From contig CAJJCY010000002.1 of the NCBI GenBank assembly GCA_905182865.1, positions 443,040 through 507,039 of the forward strand: DNA of 64,000 bases. The letters run 5' to 3'. The notes under the pieces are model-generated. The model ran no database searches and was not told where the DNA came from. It saw only the letters and a program-made list of their open reading frames with translations. A program made the translations under genes and the position numbers. The DNA is from an uncultured SAR324 cluster bacterium (lineage in GTDB: Bacteria > SAR324 > NAC60-12). Position 1 is the stretch's first letter; each line of letters starts with the position of its first letter. Shown here piece after piece: positions 31,269 to 41,458 of this stretch.

Positions 31269-32144
31269 GTGATGTTATCTTCCGGAATTGGAAAGTATGT
31301 AGCGCCAACTGCGCTCGGTGCAGGATATGCGATTGCAAAAATGTTTTCTCTGCGTGCACTTGATACAGAATTGGCTATTGCTCAGGATTTCACCTATCAG
31401 TTTCTTGCAGGAGTGTTACTTGGTTTTGCCTTACGTCCTGTAACAAATATGATCTATTGGAAATGGACGACCTCAATTGTCTTTTTTTCAATTTTTTTGC
31501 TGACATTTGGCCCATTTGGAGAAATCTTGAAACGCCTTGTTTGGGGAATTCCATTTGACAATAAATTTTGGTTGTTGTTAATTCCTGAATTGATTGCGGC
31601 ATTAACAGTCGGTATTTTAGCAACCCTATTGATTCCTTCACAGAAGCAGGTCATCGGCCTTAGTTTTCTCCGGCGCAGATTTCAGAAAGAAATCAGTATC
31701 TCTATGCTGGTAAAATTAATCGGCTGCGGTTTAATTTACGGACTCTTATTTTTGATTCTTCAAATAACATTTAACGAAAGTTTTTCTGGACCATTCTGGT
31801 TAGGTCGTTTAGAAGAGTTTTTAGCATTACCACCTCTGTCGGCACAATCAAAAATCCTTCTTTTGTGGGGACAAGGTATTCTAAATACTCTGGTAATTTT
31901 ACCTTTATTCCTGGTTTTTTTCCGGGAGAAAATGGAACTGATTGTGGTCTTTGGTTCATTGACTTTTGTAGTAGCAGAATTTTCACCAGCTTTTGCCAAT
32001 TTCCAGTTAATTGAACCACTGTTGCTGATCGATCAGGTTTTCATTGGATTTTGTCTGCAGTTCCTGTTTGTAGTCTGTACAGTTTTTTGTTTTGGACGAA
32101 ATGAGTTTAACAAATCAGAACAAATTTTAAGAGAAAAACCTTAA
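31269..32144 (+). CDS. Polytopic membrane protein of unknown function
   Basis: 291 residues with about seven hydrophobic segments, for example TTSIVFFSIFLLTFGPFG, FWLLLIPELIAALTVGILA and LIGCGLIYGLLFLILQITF. No transporter or enzyme signature is visible. The stop is 26 nt before the aminotransferase gene on the same strand. It is divergent from folP. Confidence 0.65.
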   Translation: MMLSSGIGKYVAPTALGAGYAIAKMFSLRALDTELAIAQDFTYQFLAGVLLGFALRPVTNMIYWKWTTSIVFFSIFLLTFGPFGEILKRLVWGIPFDNKFWLLLIPELIAALTVGILATLLIPSQKQVIGLSFLRRRFQKEISISMLVKLIGCGLIYGLLFLILQITFNESFSGPFWLGRLEEFLALPPLSAQSKILLLWGQGILNTLVILPLFLVFFREKMELIVVFGSLTFVVAEFSPAFANFQLIEPLLLIDQVFIGFCLQFLFVVCTVFCFGRNEFNKSEQILREKP

Positions 32145-32170
32145 CCTCTAAATTAACAACCGGACAACAA

Positions 32171-33469
32171 ATGAATTTATTTGCAGAACGAAACTCATGG
32201 ATCGACACAGAAAACGCATTCAAAATAGGGCCCCATATTGTTCGTGTAGAACAGCAAAAAAAAGCGGTTATAAAATTGAATTTTGGAGAACCAGATTTTT
32301 CTGTACCAAAACATATAAAGGATGAAATAAAGCGGCAGTTGGATCTTGATAATACGCATTATTGTGATCCTAAAGGTCTGCTTTCTTTACGAACAGCAAT
32401 CAGTAATCAGGTCAACGAAACACGAAGACTGCAAACAAATCCGGAGCAGGTCGTTGTCTTTCCGGGTGGTAAACCTTCGATTGGTTTTGCACAACAGGTT
32501 TACTGCAATCCTGGAGACGAGGTGATTTATCCAAGTCCCGGATTTCCGATTTATGAATCGTTCATTCGATATGTCCATGCGGTTCCGGTACCGCTGCATC
32601 TTAACGAATCTGAGAATTTTACTTTTTCTCCTGATCAACTGGCAAACTTAATAACACCAAAGACAAAACTTATTTACCTTAATTTCCCATCCAATCCAAC
32701 CGGAGGAGTCGCCTCTCAATCACTTCTTGAAGAAACAGCTCGAATAATTTTGGAGCGTTGCCAGCCGGATGTTCGAATATATTCAGATGAAATTTACGAA
32801 AAGATTATTTTTGACGGTCAACAACACCACTCCATTTCTTCAATACCGGAAATGACAGAACGTACAATAATTGCTAGTGGTTTTTCAAAAACATATGCCT
32901 GGACCGGTGGGAGAATCGGCTATGCAGTTTTTCCAACAGTTGAAGAGGCAGAGGTTTTTAAAAGACTGAACATTAATTATTTCTCTTGTGTTCCACCCTA
33001 CAATCAGGAGGCTGCCAGAGTTGCTCTGGAAAGTCCACTTTCAAAGCAGTCCGTAAAAGAAATGGTAGAGACTTTTGAATCACGCAGAAATTTGATTTTG
33101 CAGCAAATAAATGAAATCCCGGGGATTAGCTGTCAAAAACCAGGAGGGGCATTTTACTTGTTCCCAAATATTTCAGGAATATGTGAAAATTTAGGCCTAA
33201 TTAAAAAACACCACAGCCTTCCGGCAGAGGAGCAAAGTTCTCCAGCAAACATCTTCCAAATGTTTGCACTTTATGAACATCAGATTGCAGTTCTGGATCG
33301 TAAATCCTTCGGAAAAATTGGTGCAGATGGGAAACACTTTCTACGTCTTTCTATTGCAGCAGAACAATCGGTGCTTGAAGAAGGAGTCCTGCGTATAAAA
33401 AATGCCGGCGAAGATACTAACGGACTGGACAGGTTTTTAAAAGAACGTCCGGATTTGAATTCAACGTGA
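32171..33469 (+). CDS. PLP-dependent aminotransferase, class I/II
   Basis: 432 residues, fold-type I. Substrate and cofactor features include LNFGEPDFSVPKHI, FPSNPTGG (Asn175), Asp206 and Tyr209 in YSDEIYEKI, and the PLP lysine Lys240 in SGFSKTYAWTGGRIGY. It resembles aspartate/aromatic aminotransferases. An insertion with a His/Glu-rich loop before the C-terminus (LIKKHHSLPAEEQSSPANI) lengthens it beyond the usual ~395. Exact substrate unknown. It is followed by the transhydrogenase gene after 116 bp. Confidence 0.88.
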   Translation: MNLFAERNSWIDTENAFKIGPHIVRVEQQKKAVIKLNFGEPDFSVPKHIKDEIKRQLDLDNTHYCDPKGLLSLRTAISNQVNETRRLQTNPEQVVVFPGGKPSIGFAQQVYCNPGDEVIYPSPGFPIYESFIRYVHAVPVPLHLNESENFTFSPDQLANLITPKTKLIYLNFPSNPTGGVASQSLLEETARIILERCQPDVRIYSDEIYEKIIFDGQQHHSISSIPEMTERTIIASGFSKTYAWTGGRIGYAVFPTVEEAEVFKRLNINYFSCVPPYNQEAARVALESPLSKQSVKEMVETFESRRNLILQQINEIPGISCQKPGGAFYLFPNISGICENLGLIKKHHSLPAEEQSSPANIFQMFALYEHQIAVLDRKSFGKIGADGKHFLRLSIAAEQSVLEEGVLRIKNAGEDTNGLDRFLKERPDLNST

Positions 33470-33585
33470 AAACATTATTGTAGTTTGTTGCCATTGTAAC
33501 TGACTCATACTGGAAAAAATAAACTTATTAGGACTTTTCATCTATGATTTGTCAACAAATATTCAAGAATTATAAAAGGGAATAA

Positions 33586-34995
33586 ATGCAGGAAATTCAT
33601 CATTACGACATAGTTGTTATCGGATCCGGACCAGCTGGAGAAAAGGCCGCCTTGCAGGCCAGTAAACTTAAAAAACAGGTTGCATTGATTGAAAAATCAA
33701 CGCATCTGGGTGGAGCCTCTCTTCACACCGGCACAATTCCCTCCAAATCTCTAAGAGAAACAGTGATGCATTTAGCCCTGCTGCGTCAGCAAACACACGG
33801 AATTGACATTAAATTTAAAGAAAATTTGACCACCCGGGAGTTGATGTACCGTAAAGAAATTGTGATCCAGGATCAGGAGAATTCCTTACGTCGCAACTTA
33901 GAAAAAAATCATATCACGGTTATCGAAGGAATACCACGCTTCCAATCGGCAACAATACTGGAAATCACTCCTGCAGACAGCAGCGAAAAATATGAAATTA
34001 CTGCCGACTATACGATTATCGCCACTGGATCATCTCCGCGAAGACCCAAATGGGCTCCTTTTGACAACGAATGCGTCTTTGATTCAGACAGCATTCTTGA
34101 CATCAAACATCTGCCCAAAAAAGTAACTATCATTGGTGCCGGGGTAATCGGTTGTGAATACGCCTCTATTTTTTCAAAAATAGGTATTCGAGTTAATCTC
34201 ATTGCACGTGACCGTAATATACTTCCCTTTGTAGATCGTCAAATTGCAGAAAATTTAATGTACCAGATGCGTAACCAGCGTATTACTTTGCGTCTAGGAG
34301 AAAATGTTGAGGGCATAGAAAAAATCAATACAGATGAAATACATGTAAAACTAGAAAGCCAGAAAGTTTTACCCTGCTCAACAGTTCTGGTGGCTGCAGG
34401 TCGTTTTGCTAATTCCGGTGGCCTGAATCTGGATAAAGTAGGAGTAGAGTTGGGTAAAAACGGATTAATCAAAACCAATGAAAATTACCAGACAGACCAG
34501 CCGAATATTTATGCTGTGGGTGATGTAATTGGATTTCCGGGTCTGGCATCAACCTCCATGTCCCAAGCCCGGATTGCTGTTTTGCACGCCTTCGGCAAAC
34601 TTGAATTTGAAAAAATGCCCAAAAATTTACCTCTTGGAATCTGGACTATTCCGGCAGTCTCGATGGTAGGAAAAACTGAAGAAGAGTTGACTGATGAATG
34701 CACTCCATACGAAATTGGAATTGCTCATTTTAAAGAAATTTCCCGCGCCCACATTATGGGTGAAGAAGAGGGAATTCTAAAACTGCTCTTTGATCCGGAA
34801 ACACTCAAAATACTGGGTATCCACATCATTGGACCGCACGCCTCAGAATTGATTCACCTGGGACATTCAGTGATGTTTTTTGAAGGTACAATACAATATT
34901 TTATGAACACAGTTTTTAACTCCCCAACACTTGATGAAGCCTACCGTATTGCAGCTTTTAACGGCATGAACCGGCTTGATCACGAATCACTCTAA
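33586..34995 (+). CDS. sthA: Soluble pyridine nucleotide transhydrogenase
   Basis: FAD flavoprotein that moves hydride between NADPH and NAD+. The 469-residue chain has the FAD loop VVIGSGPAGEKAA near residue 10, an NAD-binding loop IIGAGVIGCEYASIF, and YAVGDVIGFPGLAS. The redox-active CxxxxC of lipoamide dehydrogenases is replaced by GASLHTGTIPSKSLRE, the hallmark of Sth-type enzymes. The C-terminal dimerisation domain is complete. It balances NADPH and NADH in the cytosol. Confidence 0.9.
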   Translation: MQEIHHYDIVVIGSGPAGEKAALQASKLKKQVALIEKSTHLGGASLHTGTIPSKSLRETVMHLALLRQQTHGIDIKFKENLTTRELMYRKEIVIQDQENSLRRNLEKNHITVIEGIPRFQSATILEITPADSSEKYEITADYTIIATGSSPRRPKWAPFDNECVFDSDSILDIKHLPKKVTIIGAGVIGCEYASIFSKIGIRVNLIARDRNILPFVDRQIAENLMYQMRNQRITLRLGENVEGIEKINTDEIHVKLESQKVLPCSTVLVAAGRFANSGGLNLDKVGVELGKNGLIKTNENYQTDQPNIYAVGDVIGFPGLASTSMSQARIAVLHAFGKLEFEKMPKNLPLGIWTIPAVSMVGKTEEELTDECTPYEIGIAHFKEISRAHIMGEEEGILKLLFDPETLKILGIHIIGPHASELIHLGHSVMFFEGTIQYFMNTVFNSPTLDEAYRIAAFNGMNRLDHESL

Positions 34996-35019
34996 ATCAA
35001 GCTCCTGGCAAATCATACT

Positions 35020-36018
35020 TCATGCAGTAAAAGTTTTTCGATAGGCAAACAAACCCGCCGAGCCACCAGTATGAAGAAAGACTATGTTTTCGTCTTTACG
35101 ATATTTGCCTTTTCGTACAAGATCAATCAAACCTGCCATCCCTTTTCCGGAGTATACCGGATCCAGCAGAACCCCTTCTTCACGAGCCAGTAGCTGCACG
35201 GCTTCAATCATTCCATCTGTCGACAATCCGTAACCAGGACCGACGTAGTCACCATTCGCAACAACTGATTCGCGTTTTATACTGCCGGGAATTCCGAGAA
35301 ATTCTGAGGTTTTTTCGGCCAGTGCAAATACTTTTTCCTCCTGAGTTTCTTTGTCTGCATTTACACAAATTCCCAAAACCGGAATACCACTGCGCGTTCC
35401 TTCCAGACCTGCCAAAAGTCCGGCCTGTGTTCCTGCGCTTCCGGTAGCAGTAACGAGTTGATCAATCCTTAAACTACGATCATTAGCTTGTCCCACTAGT
35501 TCCATAGCACAATTCACATAACCCAGCGCACCGGTCGGACTCGAACCACCGCCGGGAATAATATAGGGATTGCCGCCGTTTTTTCTTATTTCAGCAGCCA
35601 TTTCTTCCATGGCAGCAACCATATCAGTTCCGGCTGGAACAGAAAGTATATTTGCACCAAAAAGTCGATCCAACAAAACATTCCCGTTTTCAAGATAGTC
35701 CGGATCTTTGCTGCCTGTACGGTGTTCCAGCAAAATTTCACAGCGTAAATCTAATTTTGAGCAAATTGCTGCAGTCTGCCGAACATGATTTGATTGTGTT
35801 GCGCCTTGAGTAATAATTGTGTCTGCATTTTTTTGCAGTGCCTCCCCCAGCAAAAATTCCAATTTACGTGTTTTGTTTCCTCCAGTAGCAAGACCAGTAC
35901 AGTCATCCCGTTTAATAAAAAGCTGTGGACCGCCAAGTAGTTTACTCAAGTTTTTGAGTGGTTCGAGAGGAGTCGGCAGGTGCGCAAAATGGAGTCGTGG
36001 GAATCGTGAAATATGCAT
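35020..36018 (-). CDS. PLP-dependent D-cysteine desulfhydrase / ACC deaminase family enzyme
   Basis: 332 residues of the tryptophan-synthase-beta fold. The PLP lysine lies in [19 protein letters not shown], with [15 protein letters not shown] and the phosphate loop [15 protein letters not shown]. The family includes D-cysteine desulfhydrase (DcyD), ACC deaminase and the marine L-cysteate sulfo-lyase (CuyA). Sequence by eye cannot choose among them. It is convergent with sthA, with 24 bp between stops, and shares its strand with the phosphatase gene. Confidence 0.85.
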   Translation of the reverse strand: MHISRFPRLHFAHLPTPLEPLKNLSKLLGGPQLFIKRDDCTGLATGGNKTRKLEFLLGEALQKNADTIITQGATQSNHVRQTAAICSKLDLRCEILLEHRTGSKDPDYLENGNVLLDRLFGANILSVPAGTDMVAAMEEMAAEIRKNGGNPYIIPGGGSSPTGALGYVNCAMELVGQANDRSLRIDQLVTATGSAGTQAGLLAGLEGTRSGIPVLGICVNADKETQEEKVFALAEKTSEFLGIPGSIKRESVVANGDYVGPGYGLSTDGMIEAVQLLAREEGVLLDPVYSGKGMAGLIDLVRKGKYRKDENIVFLHTGGSAGLFAYRKTFTA

Positions 36019-36037
36019 ATTATTTTTTGAAACCAGG

Positions 36038-36829
36038 TTAAGAAGTTTTAAGCAGACCTAAGGCCTGCTTGTGTAATTCCGGAGATGCAGTCGCAACCAG
36101 GCAACCATCCCATTCGTCATCAAAAGAGCTGTTACCATTCCAGTCGCTGATCAATCCACCCGCTGATTCGACTACCGGAACAAGTGCCAGTACATCATAA
36201 TTTTTGAGATCTGCTTCAACCACCAAATCTATGTGTCCGGAAGCCAACAATCCATAGCTGTAGCAATCTCCACCGAATCGTACTAGTTTTGCCTGTGCCG
36301 CAATCTGATCAAAGTACGGTTTTTGAGCGTTGTTGAACATCGCCGGGTCTGCGCTGTAAAGAATGGACTGTTCAATTTTTTGCTGATTGGAAACTTTGCA
36401 GGCAAGCGGTTTTCCGTCAGGCAAATTAGGATAAAATATACTTTCCTTTTTCCTCAATCCGCACCATCGTTCCTGAAGTATTGGTATATCAATCATTCCA
36501 ATTTGCGGAATTTCCTGTTCCAGCAGACAAATCAACGTACCAAATATTGGCATTCCGGCCACAAAACTACGTGTTCCATCAATAGGATCCAGCACCCATT
36601 TCCATTTGCTTCCTTTTGGTTGATAACCGTGTTCTTCTCCGAGGATATCATGATCTGGAAATTTTTTTGAAATCATCTCACGCATAATTGTTTCGGTCAG
36701 ACGATCTGCAACAGTAACCGGACTGTCGTCGGCCTTATCTTCAACAGTCATTTTTGAACGAAAATATTTCCGAATTACTTTTCCTGACGCATCTGCAAGT
36801 TCATGCGCAAATTTGAGATATTCAGACAT
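36038..36829 (-). CDS. Inositol-monophosphatase-family phosphatase (HisN-like)
   Basis: 263 residues. The two metal motifs are LGEEHGY and [19 protein letters not shown], with the third acidic contact in [16 protein letters not shown]. The wording [15 protein letters not shown] and the Ile-rich middle are closest to histidinol-phosphatases of the IMPase fold (HisN); a role in inositol or CysQ-type phosphate release is also possible. The gene lies 19 nt upstream of the desulfhydrase gene and downstream of the permease. Confidence 0.85.
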   Translation of the reverse strand: MSEYLKFAHELADASGKVIRKYFRSKMTVEDKADDSPVTVADRLTETIMREMISKKFPDHDILGEEHGYQPKGSKWKWVLDPIDGTRSFVAGMPIFGTLICLLEQEIPQIGMIDIPILQERWCGLRKKESIFYPNLPDGKPLACKVSNQQKIEQSILYSADPAMFNNAQKPYFDQIAAQAKLVRFGGDCYSYGLLASGHIDLVVEADLKNYDVLALVPVVESAGGLISDWNGNSSFDDEWDGCLVATASPELHKQALGLLKTS

Positions 36830-36864
36830 CCGGCTTTTGAAATTGGGATAAATTAATGGACTTT

Positions 36865-38217
36865 TTAAACAACTTTTTCTGCGACTGCGGGTTCCTTTTC
36901 CAGTTCCTCTACCATTGATTTAAGGAAGAAGAAAAAAGTTTGCAGAATTGAGTAAACAGGTACAGCCAACAGTGCCCCTGCTATTCCGGCCATATGTTCT
37001 CCAGTAACCAGGGCAAAAACAATCAGAGCAGGATGAATTTGTGCCGCGGTACCCATGATTTTTGGATTGAGAAAATTTCCTTCAATAAAATGAATTATTA
37101 AAATCCATAGAAGCCCCAGCAGTCCCGTACTTAATGAAATTGTCAGTCCCATGATTACAATTGGTATACTCGAAAGGATCGTGCCGAAGATGGGAATTAA
37201 TGAAAAAACCATGGCTACAAGTCCAAGTGTGAAAGCAAAGGGGACTCCAATTATCATCAAACCGATAAATGTCAAAATCCCATTAACCAGGCAAATAATC
37301 AGTTGACCTCGTACCACTCCATTTAATCCTTTATCAAGACTTTTGAGCAGATCACTGTAACGTGTGTGATACTGCAAAGGCACAAGAGAACGCCAGAAAG
37401 AAAGAGTACGTTCGGTATCCACCAAGATAAATGCTGCAACCATAAAAGTTAAAAACAGTGTAAAAACTGAGCCAACCACCTGTGAAATCAGTTGGCGGCC
37501 AAGTCCAAGAAAGCGGACCATATTGGCTTTCAGCTTTTCCACACCTTCCTCTGCCAAAAGAGATAATTGAGTTTGCATATCTAATGGAACATTGGGGTTT
37601 TCTTCAATTCCACTTTCACCGCCTGACTTACGATGTGGAACTATCTCGATTCGATCTGAGTTAAGACCCTTTATTTCATAAGTGTAACTATTCAGAATTT
37701 TCAGCAATTCTCCGTTTTCCGTCCAAATTTCTGTGGATTGATTTTTATCTTCAATCTTTTCAATAACCGGCAACGGTTCCACTTTATCAGGTTCAGGAAA
37801 AAGAGAGACAATACTGCTTATTTTTCCATCTAAAACTGGCCCCCATTTTTTTGATATTTTCGTCACAGCTTTGGGGAATTCTTGAATCATGGAGCCCATT
37901 TCTGCAGAGACTTTGGGCACCACATAACTTCCTCCACCAATTAGTACAACTAAAATTACAAAATAAACTAGCAGGACTGCACCTCCACGAGAAATACTGT
38001 GCGAACGGATTTTCCTCTGGTGAAGATTGTCAATCACCGGAGCAAGCACGTATGCCAGGAAACTTGCCAGTAAAAAAGGAAAAAGAATTTTATTCAAAAA
38101 CAAAATTATTCCCAGCAGTGCGCCCAGCAAAATAAGAATAACCAGTGTACGGCCTTTTTTACCAAGAAATTTAAGCATATAAAAATGAAAGATGTAATTT
38201 AAACTGTAGAAAGACAA
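36865..38217 (-). CDS. AI-2E transporter family (PerM-type) permease
   Basis: 450 residues with about eight membrane helices and a large soluble insertion in the first half (roughly residues 115-215). The C-terminal half carries the family's conserved segments, including RGQLIICLVNGILTFIGLMI, FSLIPIFGTILSSIPI and IHFIEGNFLNPKIMGTAAQI. Members export small molecules or act in Na+/H+ exchange; the name AI-2E does not prove autoinducer transport. The tail ends in an acidic stretch. Confidence 0.88.
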   Translation of the reverse strand: MSFYSLNYIFHFYMLKFLGKKGRTLVILILLGALLGIILFLNKILFPFLLASFLAYVLAPVIDNLHQRKIRSHSISRGGAVLLVYFVILVVLIGGGSYVVPKVSAEMGSMIQEFPKAVTKISKKWGPVLDGKISSIVSLFPEPDKVEPLPVIEKIEDKNQSTEIWTENGELLKILNSYTYEIKGLNSDRIEIVPHRKSGGESGIEENPNVPLDMQTQLSLLAEEGVEKLKANMVRFLGLGRQLISQVVGSVFTLFLTFMVAAFILVDTERTLSFWRSLVPLQYHTRYSDLLKSLDKGLNGVVRGQLIICLVNGILTFIGLMIIGVPFAFTLGLVAMVFSLIPIFGTILSSIPIVIMGLTISLSTGLLGLLWILIIHFIEGNFLNPKIMGTAAQIHPALIVFALVTGEHMAGIAGALLAVPVYSILQTFFFFLKSMVEELEKEPAVAEKVV

Positions 38218-38272
38218 ACAGATTCAAACAAATCAGGATACACTTTTTGTTTGATTTTTCAAGCTGTTTCGG

Positions 38273-39925
38273 CTATTCCCTTTGTGGTCCGTTCATAGCG
38301 CTAGGTTGATAATGACGTAGGAGATAACACAGTGTGTTGCCCAAAACCTTTCGGCTGTGTCCGGGCATTACAATACTGGAAACAGAACCAAGCCGCAGAG
38401 CTTCTTCCGGATTGAGCAATTCTCTCTCATAACGTAAAGTCAGTTTTGCCATTGCCTTATCTCGAACAATTGCAGCTTCATGTTCCTCAACTCCGGAATC
38501 AAGACTTTGCTGAAAAATTTTCAGAATTTCTCGAAATTCATCTTTGTAAACATACTGTCTTCCAGCCGGACCCATCACAGCAATTCTTGCACTTGGCAGG
38601 GCAAAAACAAAATCACCGCCAACGTGATAACTGTTCCAGGCACAGTATGCCCCTCCAAAAGCATTCCTGACTATCAGCGTCAGTCTGGGTACGCGCAAAT
38701 CCACGATTGCATCCAGTAGTTCCCGACCTGCCTGAACGACTCCCGCACGTTCCTGTTCAGAGCCCGGAGCATAGCCACTGACATCTTCAAGAAAAATAAC
38801 CGGAATGTTGTAGAGGTTGCAAAATCGAATAAATTTTGCACCTTTTCTAGAGGATTCTGTGTCGATGTTTCCGGAAGCAAAAGCGCTGTTGTTGGCAATT
38901 AAACCAACTACATTGCCACCCATTCTGCCAAATGCCGTGGTCAATTGTTTTGCCCTGACTTCCTGAATTTCAAAATAATCTCCATAATCAACAAGCTGCT
39001 GCAAAAACAGTCTCATATCAAAAGGCGTGTTGAAACCAGTAACTGGATTGGTGAATGTTTTGTGGAGCAGAATTGCTTCCTCTTCGACATACTCATCCAT
39101 TGATAAAGAGGTTGCACGAAAAGGCGGTGCTGTGTAATTATTGTCAGGCAGGTAACGCAAAAGTCTCAAAGCAGTACGCAATGCTCCCAATTCATCCGGA
39201 GCAGTCAAGTCAACCACACCGCTTTTACTGTGAACTTTCGGACCTCCCAAATCATCGGCAGTAATATCTTCACCAAGCGCCTCACGTACAACGTCCGGGC
39301 CGGTTAAACCAAAAAAAGTATTTATAGTTTTGTTTTTAGAAAACGCACCACCAGAACTCAAGCGTCCACGGATAAACATGTAACCAAACATCAGCAGGAT
39401 CGAAGGCACTATACCGCTTATTTTACGCATGGCTGAAAATGCTTCCGAATATCCGTCAAGGCCTCCCACACCAGCCGGCACATAAGCTCCTGCGGAATCA
39501 TTCATACCAATTAATGGAATACCGTGCTCTCCCGCCATCAAAATAAGGCGCGCAATTTTGCTTCCGTTTGTTGCGTCCATTGAACCTGCACGAACGGTAA
39601 AATCATGTCCGTAAACCGCAACATCGCGTCCGTCAATGTTGAGAATTCCAGTCACAATTCCGGCACCGTCCAGTTCCGCACCCCAGTTTTGAAAAGTAAT
39701 GTGTGCTTCGGCTGTAGTCAAAACTTTGATTCGCTCCCATACTGTCATCCGCCCCTTGCTGTGCTGAACACGAACCCGTGATTCACCACCGCCCTGCAAA
39801 GGCTTTTCCAGCAACTCTTCACCACGCTTCAGCATCTGCTCATAAAGCATTGCAGGAGTTTCTTTTTCAGAAACCTTTTTAGATGTTTTTGGATCCAATG
39901 GATTTTCGAGATTTAATTTTTCCAC
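38273..39925 (-). CDS. Acyl-CoA carboxylase carboxyltransferase (beta) subunit
   Basis: 550 residues with the two crotonase-like halves of biotin-dependent acyl-CoA carboxylases (PccB/AccD-type). Visible are [54 protein letters not shown], and the second oxyanion region [20 protein letters not shown]. It transfers carboxybiotin CO2 to propionyl-, methylcrotonyl- or similar CoA. No biotin carboxylase gene is adjacent, so its partner lies elsewhere. The start at 39925 opens divergently from fmt. Confidence 0.87.
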   Translation of the reverse strand: MEKLNLENPLDPKTSKKVSEKETPAMLYEQMLKRGEELLEKPLQGGGESRVRVQHSKGRMTVWERIKVLTTAEAHITFQNWGAELDGAGIVTGILNIDGRDVAVYGHDFTVRAGSMDATNGSKIARLILMAGEHGIPLIGMNDSAGAYVPAGVGGLDGYSEAFSAMRKISGIVPSILLMFGYMFIRGRLSSGGAFSKNKTINTFFGLTGPDVVREALGEDITADDLGGPKVHSKSGVVDLTAPDELGALRTALRLLRYLPDNNYTAPPFRATSLSMDEYVEEEAILLHKTFTNPVTGFNTPFDMRLFLQQLVDYGDYFEIQEVRAKQLTTAFGRMGGNVVGLIANNSAFASGNIDTESSRKGAKFIRFCNLYNIPVIFLEDVSGYAPGSEQERAGVVQAGRELLDAIVDLRVPRLTLIVRNAFGGAYCAWNSYHVGGDFVFALPSARIAVMGPAGRQYVYKDEFREILKIFQQSLDSGVEEHEAAIVRDKAMAKLTLRYERELLNPEEALRLGSVSSIVMPGHSRKVLGNTLCYLLRHYQPSAMNGPQRE

Positions 39926-39992
39926 AGCTCAGCATCAAAATAAAAGAGGTCACTTTAATAAAATTAACTAAACAGAACTTTAATCCCAAATC

Positions 39993-40007
39993 ACTTGCAA
40001 AGCAAGT
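39993..40007. promoter_or_regulatory. Short palindrome in the carboxylase-fmt divergent region
   Basis: ACTTGC, AAA, GCAAGT forms a perfect inverted repeat between the two divergent start codons. It could be an operator, but its small size makes chance occurrence possible. Confidence 0.25.
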
Positions 40008-40061
40008 TAAACTATAGTGTTATCAGCTAAATATAATTTATCTTTTCTACTGTGTAATAAT

Positions 40062-41000
40062 ATGAGCATAATTTTCATGGGAACACCGGAGTGGGCAATC
40101 CCTTCTTTACAGGCAGTTTTGGATTCCGGATCAGAAATCAGCGCCGTTTTTACTCAACCAGACAGGCCAGTTGGACGCAAGCGGGTTCTGACTCCGTCAT
40201 CCATAAAGCAATTTTCACAAAATCAAAAATTGCCTGTTCATACTCCGGAAAAAGCGGGAAGTCAGGAAACACTGGAATTGGTGAGATCATTAACTCCTGA
40301 AATAATTATGGTATGTGCTTATGGACAAATTTTACCGCAGTCTTTTTTAGATATTCCCAGGGTCGGCTGTTTCAATCTGCATTTTTCTTTGTTGCCGAAT
40401 TTGCGTGGGGCCTCTCCAGTTCAGGCGGCAATTGCTTCCGGACTTGAAACAACAGGTGTATCTTTACAAAAAATTGTTTTGAAACTTGATGCAGGCCCCC
40501 TGGTTGCTGCTTCCAAACCCGAAACCATTCTTCAGGATGACACAACTCCGTTACTCGGAAGCCGATTGGCAGAAATCGGTGGACAACTGATCCGCAAAAC
40601 TTTGCCAAAACTGCTTGCAGAAAATTTCTCTGCCACAGAGCAAAATGAGGGGGAGGAAACTTACTGTAGAATCATCAAAAAAGATGAAGGTCGAGTACGC
40701 TGGACTGAAGAAACGGCCCGCGAAATTGAACGTAAATTACGGGCATTTACACCATGGCCAGGAATTTTTACTTTTTATAGCATATCCGGAAAAAATGAAA
40801 ACAAACGCAGGATTCAGTTGACAAAAGTTGAAGTAGTGAATGAAAGCTTTGAGCCGGGAAAAATATTTCCGGAATTGACCGTGGGTACACGTACCGGAGG
40901 TTTGCGAATCTTGCGTCTTAAACCGGAAGGCAAACAGGAAATGGATGCAGATTCATTTTTACGAGGAAACCCCCAAATCGTGGGAACAGTGTTGGAATAA
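40062..41000 (+). CDS. fmt: Methionyl-tRNA formyltransferase
   Basis: Formylates initiator Met-tRNA with 10-formyl-THF. The catalytic Asn-His pair and loop read CFNLHFSLLPNLRGASPVQAA; GVSLQKIVLKLDAGPLV holds the third catalytic residue. The frame is open from a GTG at 40017, but the ATG at 40062 starts MSIIFMGTPEWAIPSL, the normal family beginning, giving 312 residues. The C-terminal OB-fold domain is complete. No def gene is adjacent, unlike many genomes. Confidence 0.95.
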   Translation: MSIIFMGTPEWAIPSLQAVLDSGSEISAVFTQPDRPVGRKRVLTPSSIKQFSQNQKLPVHTPEKAGSQETLELVRSLTPEIIMVCAYGQILPQSFLDIPRVGCFNLHFSLLPNLRGASPVQAAIASGLETTGVSLQKIVLKLDAGPLVAASKPETILQDDTTPLLGSRLAEIGGQLIRKTLPKLLAENFSATEQNEGEETYCRIIKKDEGRVRWTEETAREIERKLRAFTPWPGIFTFYSISGKNENKRRIQLTKVEVVNESFEPGKIFPELTVGTRTGGLRILRLKPEGKQEMDADSFLRGNPQIVGTVLE

Positions 41001-41132
41001 CAGCTTGTAAAGAGGCCAAAATACCGGTTGTTAATTTGTTTACACTTCATAATTAGAATGTTATGATTCGTTCAAAAATTACATCGTTGAACTGACTAAA
41101 TGCAAATATGAAACTTTAATAAAATTAAATCC

Positions 41133-41264
41133 ATGAAAGAAATAGATTTCTGGTTCTCCATCGGCAGTACCTACACCTATCTTTCGGTTGCACGCCTCAA
41201 AGAAGCGGACTTTCTTCCGGAGCTCTGGCTACAGAATTCTCAGCCCCGGTTGCCGTGGTTATAG
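41133..41264 (+). pseudogene. N-terminal remnant of a DsbA-like (HCCA isomerase family) protein
   Basis: An ATG opens MKEIDFWFSIGSTYTYLSVA, very like the start of 2-hydroxychromene-2-carboxylate isomerase/DsbA-type proteins. The frame runs only 43 codons, and after about residue 27 the match to the family is lost. The sequence then passes into a different gene fragment in another frame (41219). It is therefore a truncated remnant. Confidence 0.6.
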
Positions 41265-41347
41265 GAGCGGTGGTAGTGCTATCATCAGTAATCTGGGTGA
41301 CAATTCGACAGGGAGAAATAATCAGTCTTGATGGCAGTCAACTATGA
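41219..41347 (+). pseudogene. C-terminal remnant of a membrane transporter
   Basis: In a frame different from the preceding fragment, the DNA encodes GALATEFSAPVAVVIGAVVV followed by LSSVIWVTIRQGEI and a stop at 41345-41347. This is a typical last transmembrane helix with a short tail, as in MFS exporters. No upstream part of such a gene exists here, so it is a fused relic. Confidence 0.5.
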
Positions 41348-41458
41348 ACATGTACAAAATCAGATCAATAACTTTAATATTTGGAAAATATTTGCAGATG
41401 AGTTAAATTTGAAGCAAGTTATCACTCAAACAGTATAATCTAAAATAAGTTTATCCAA

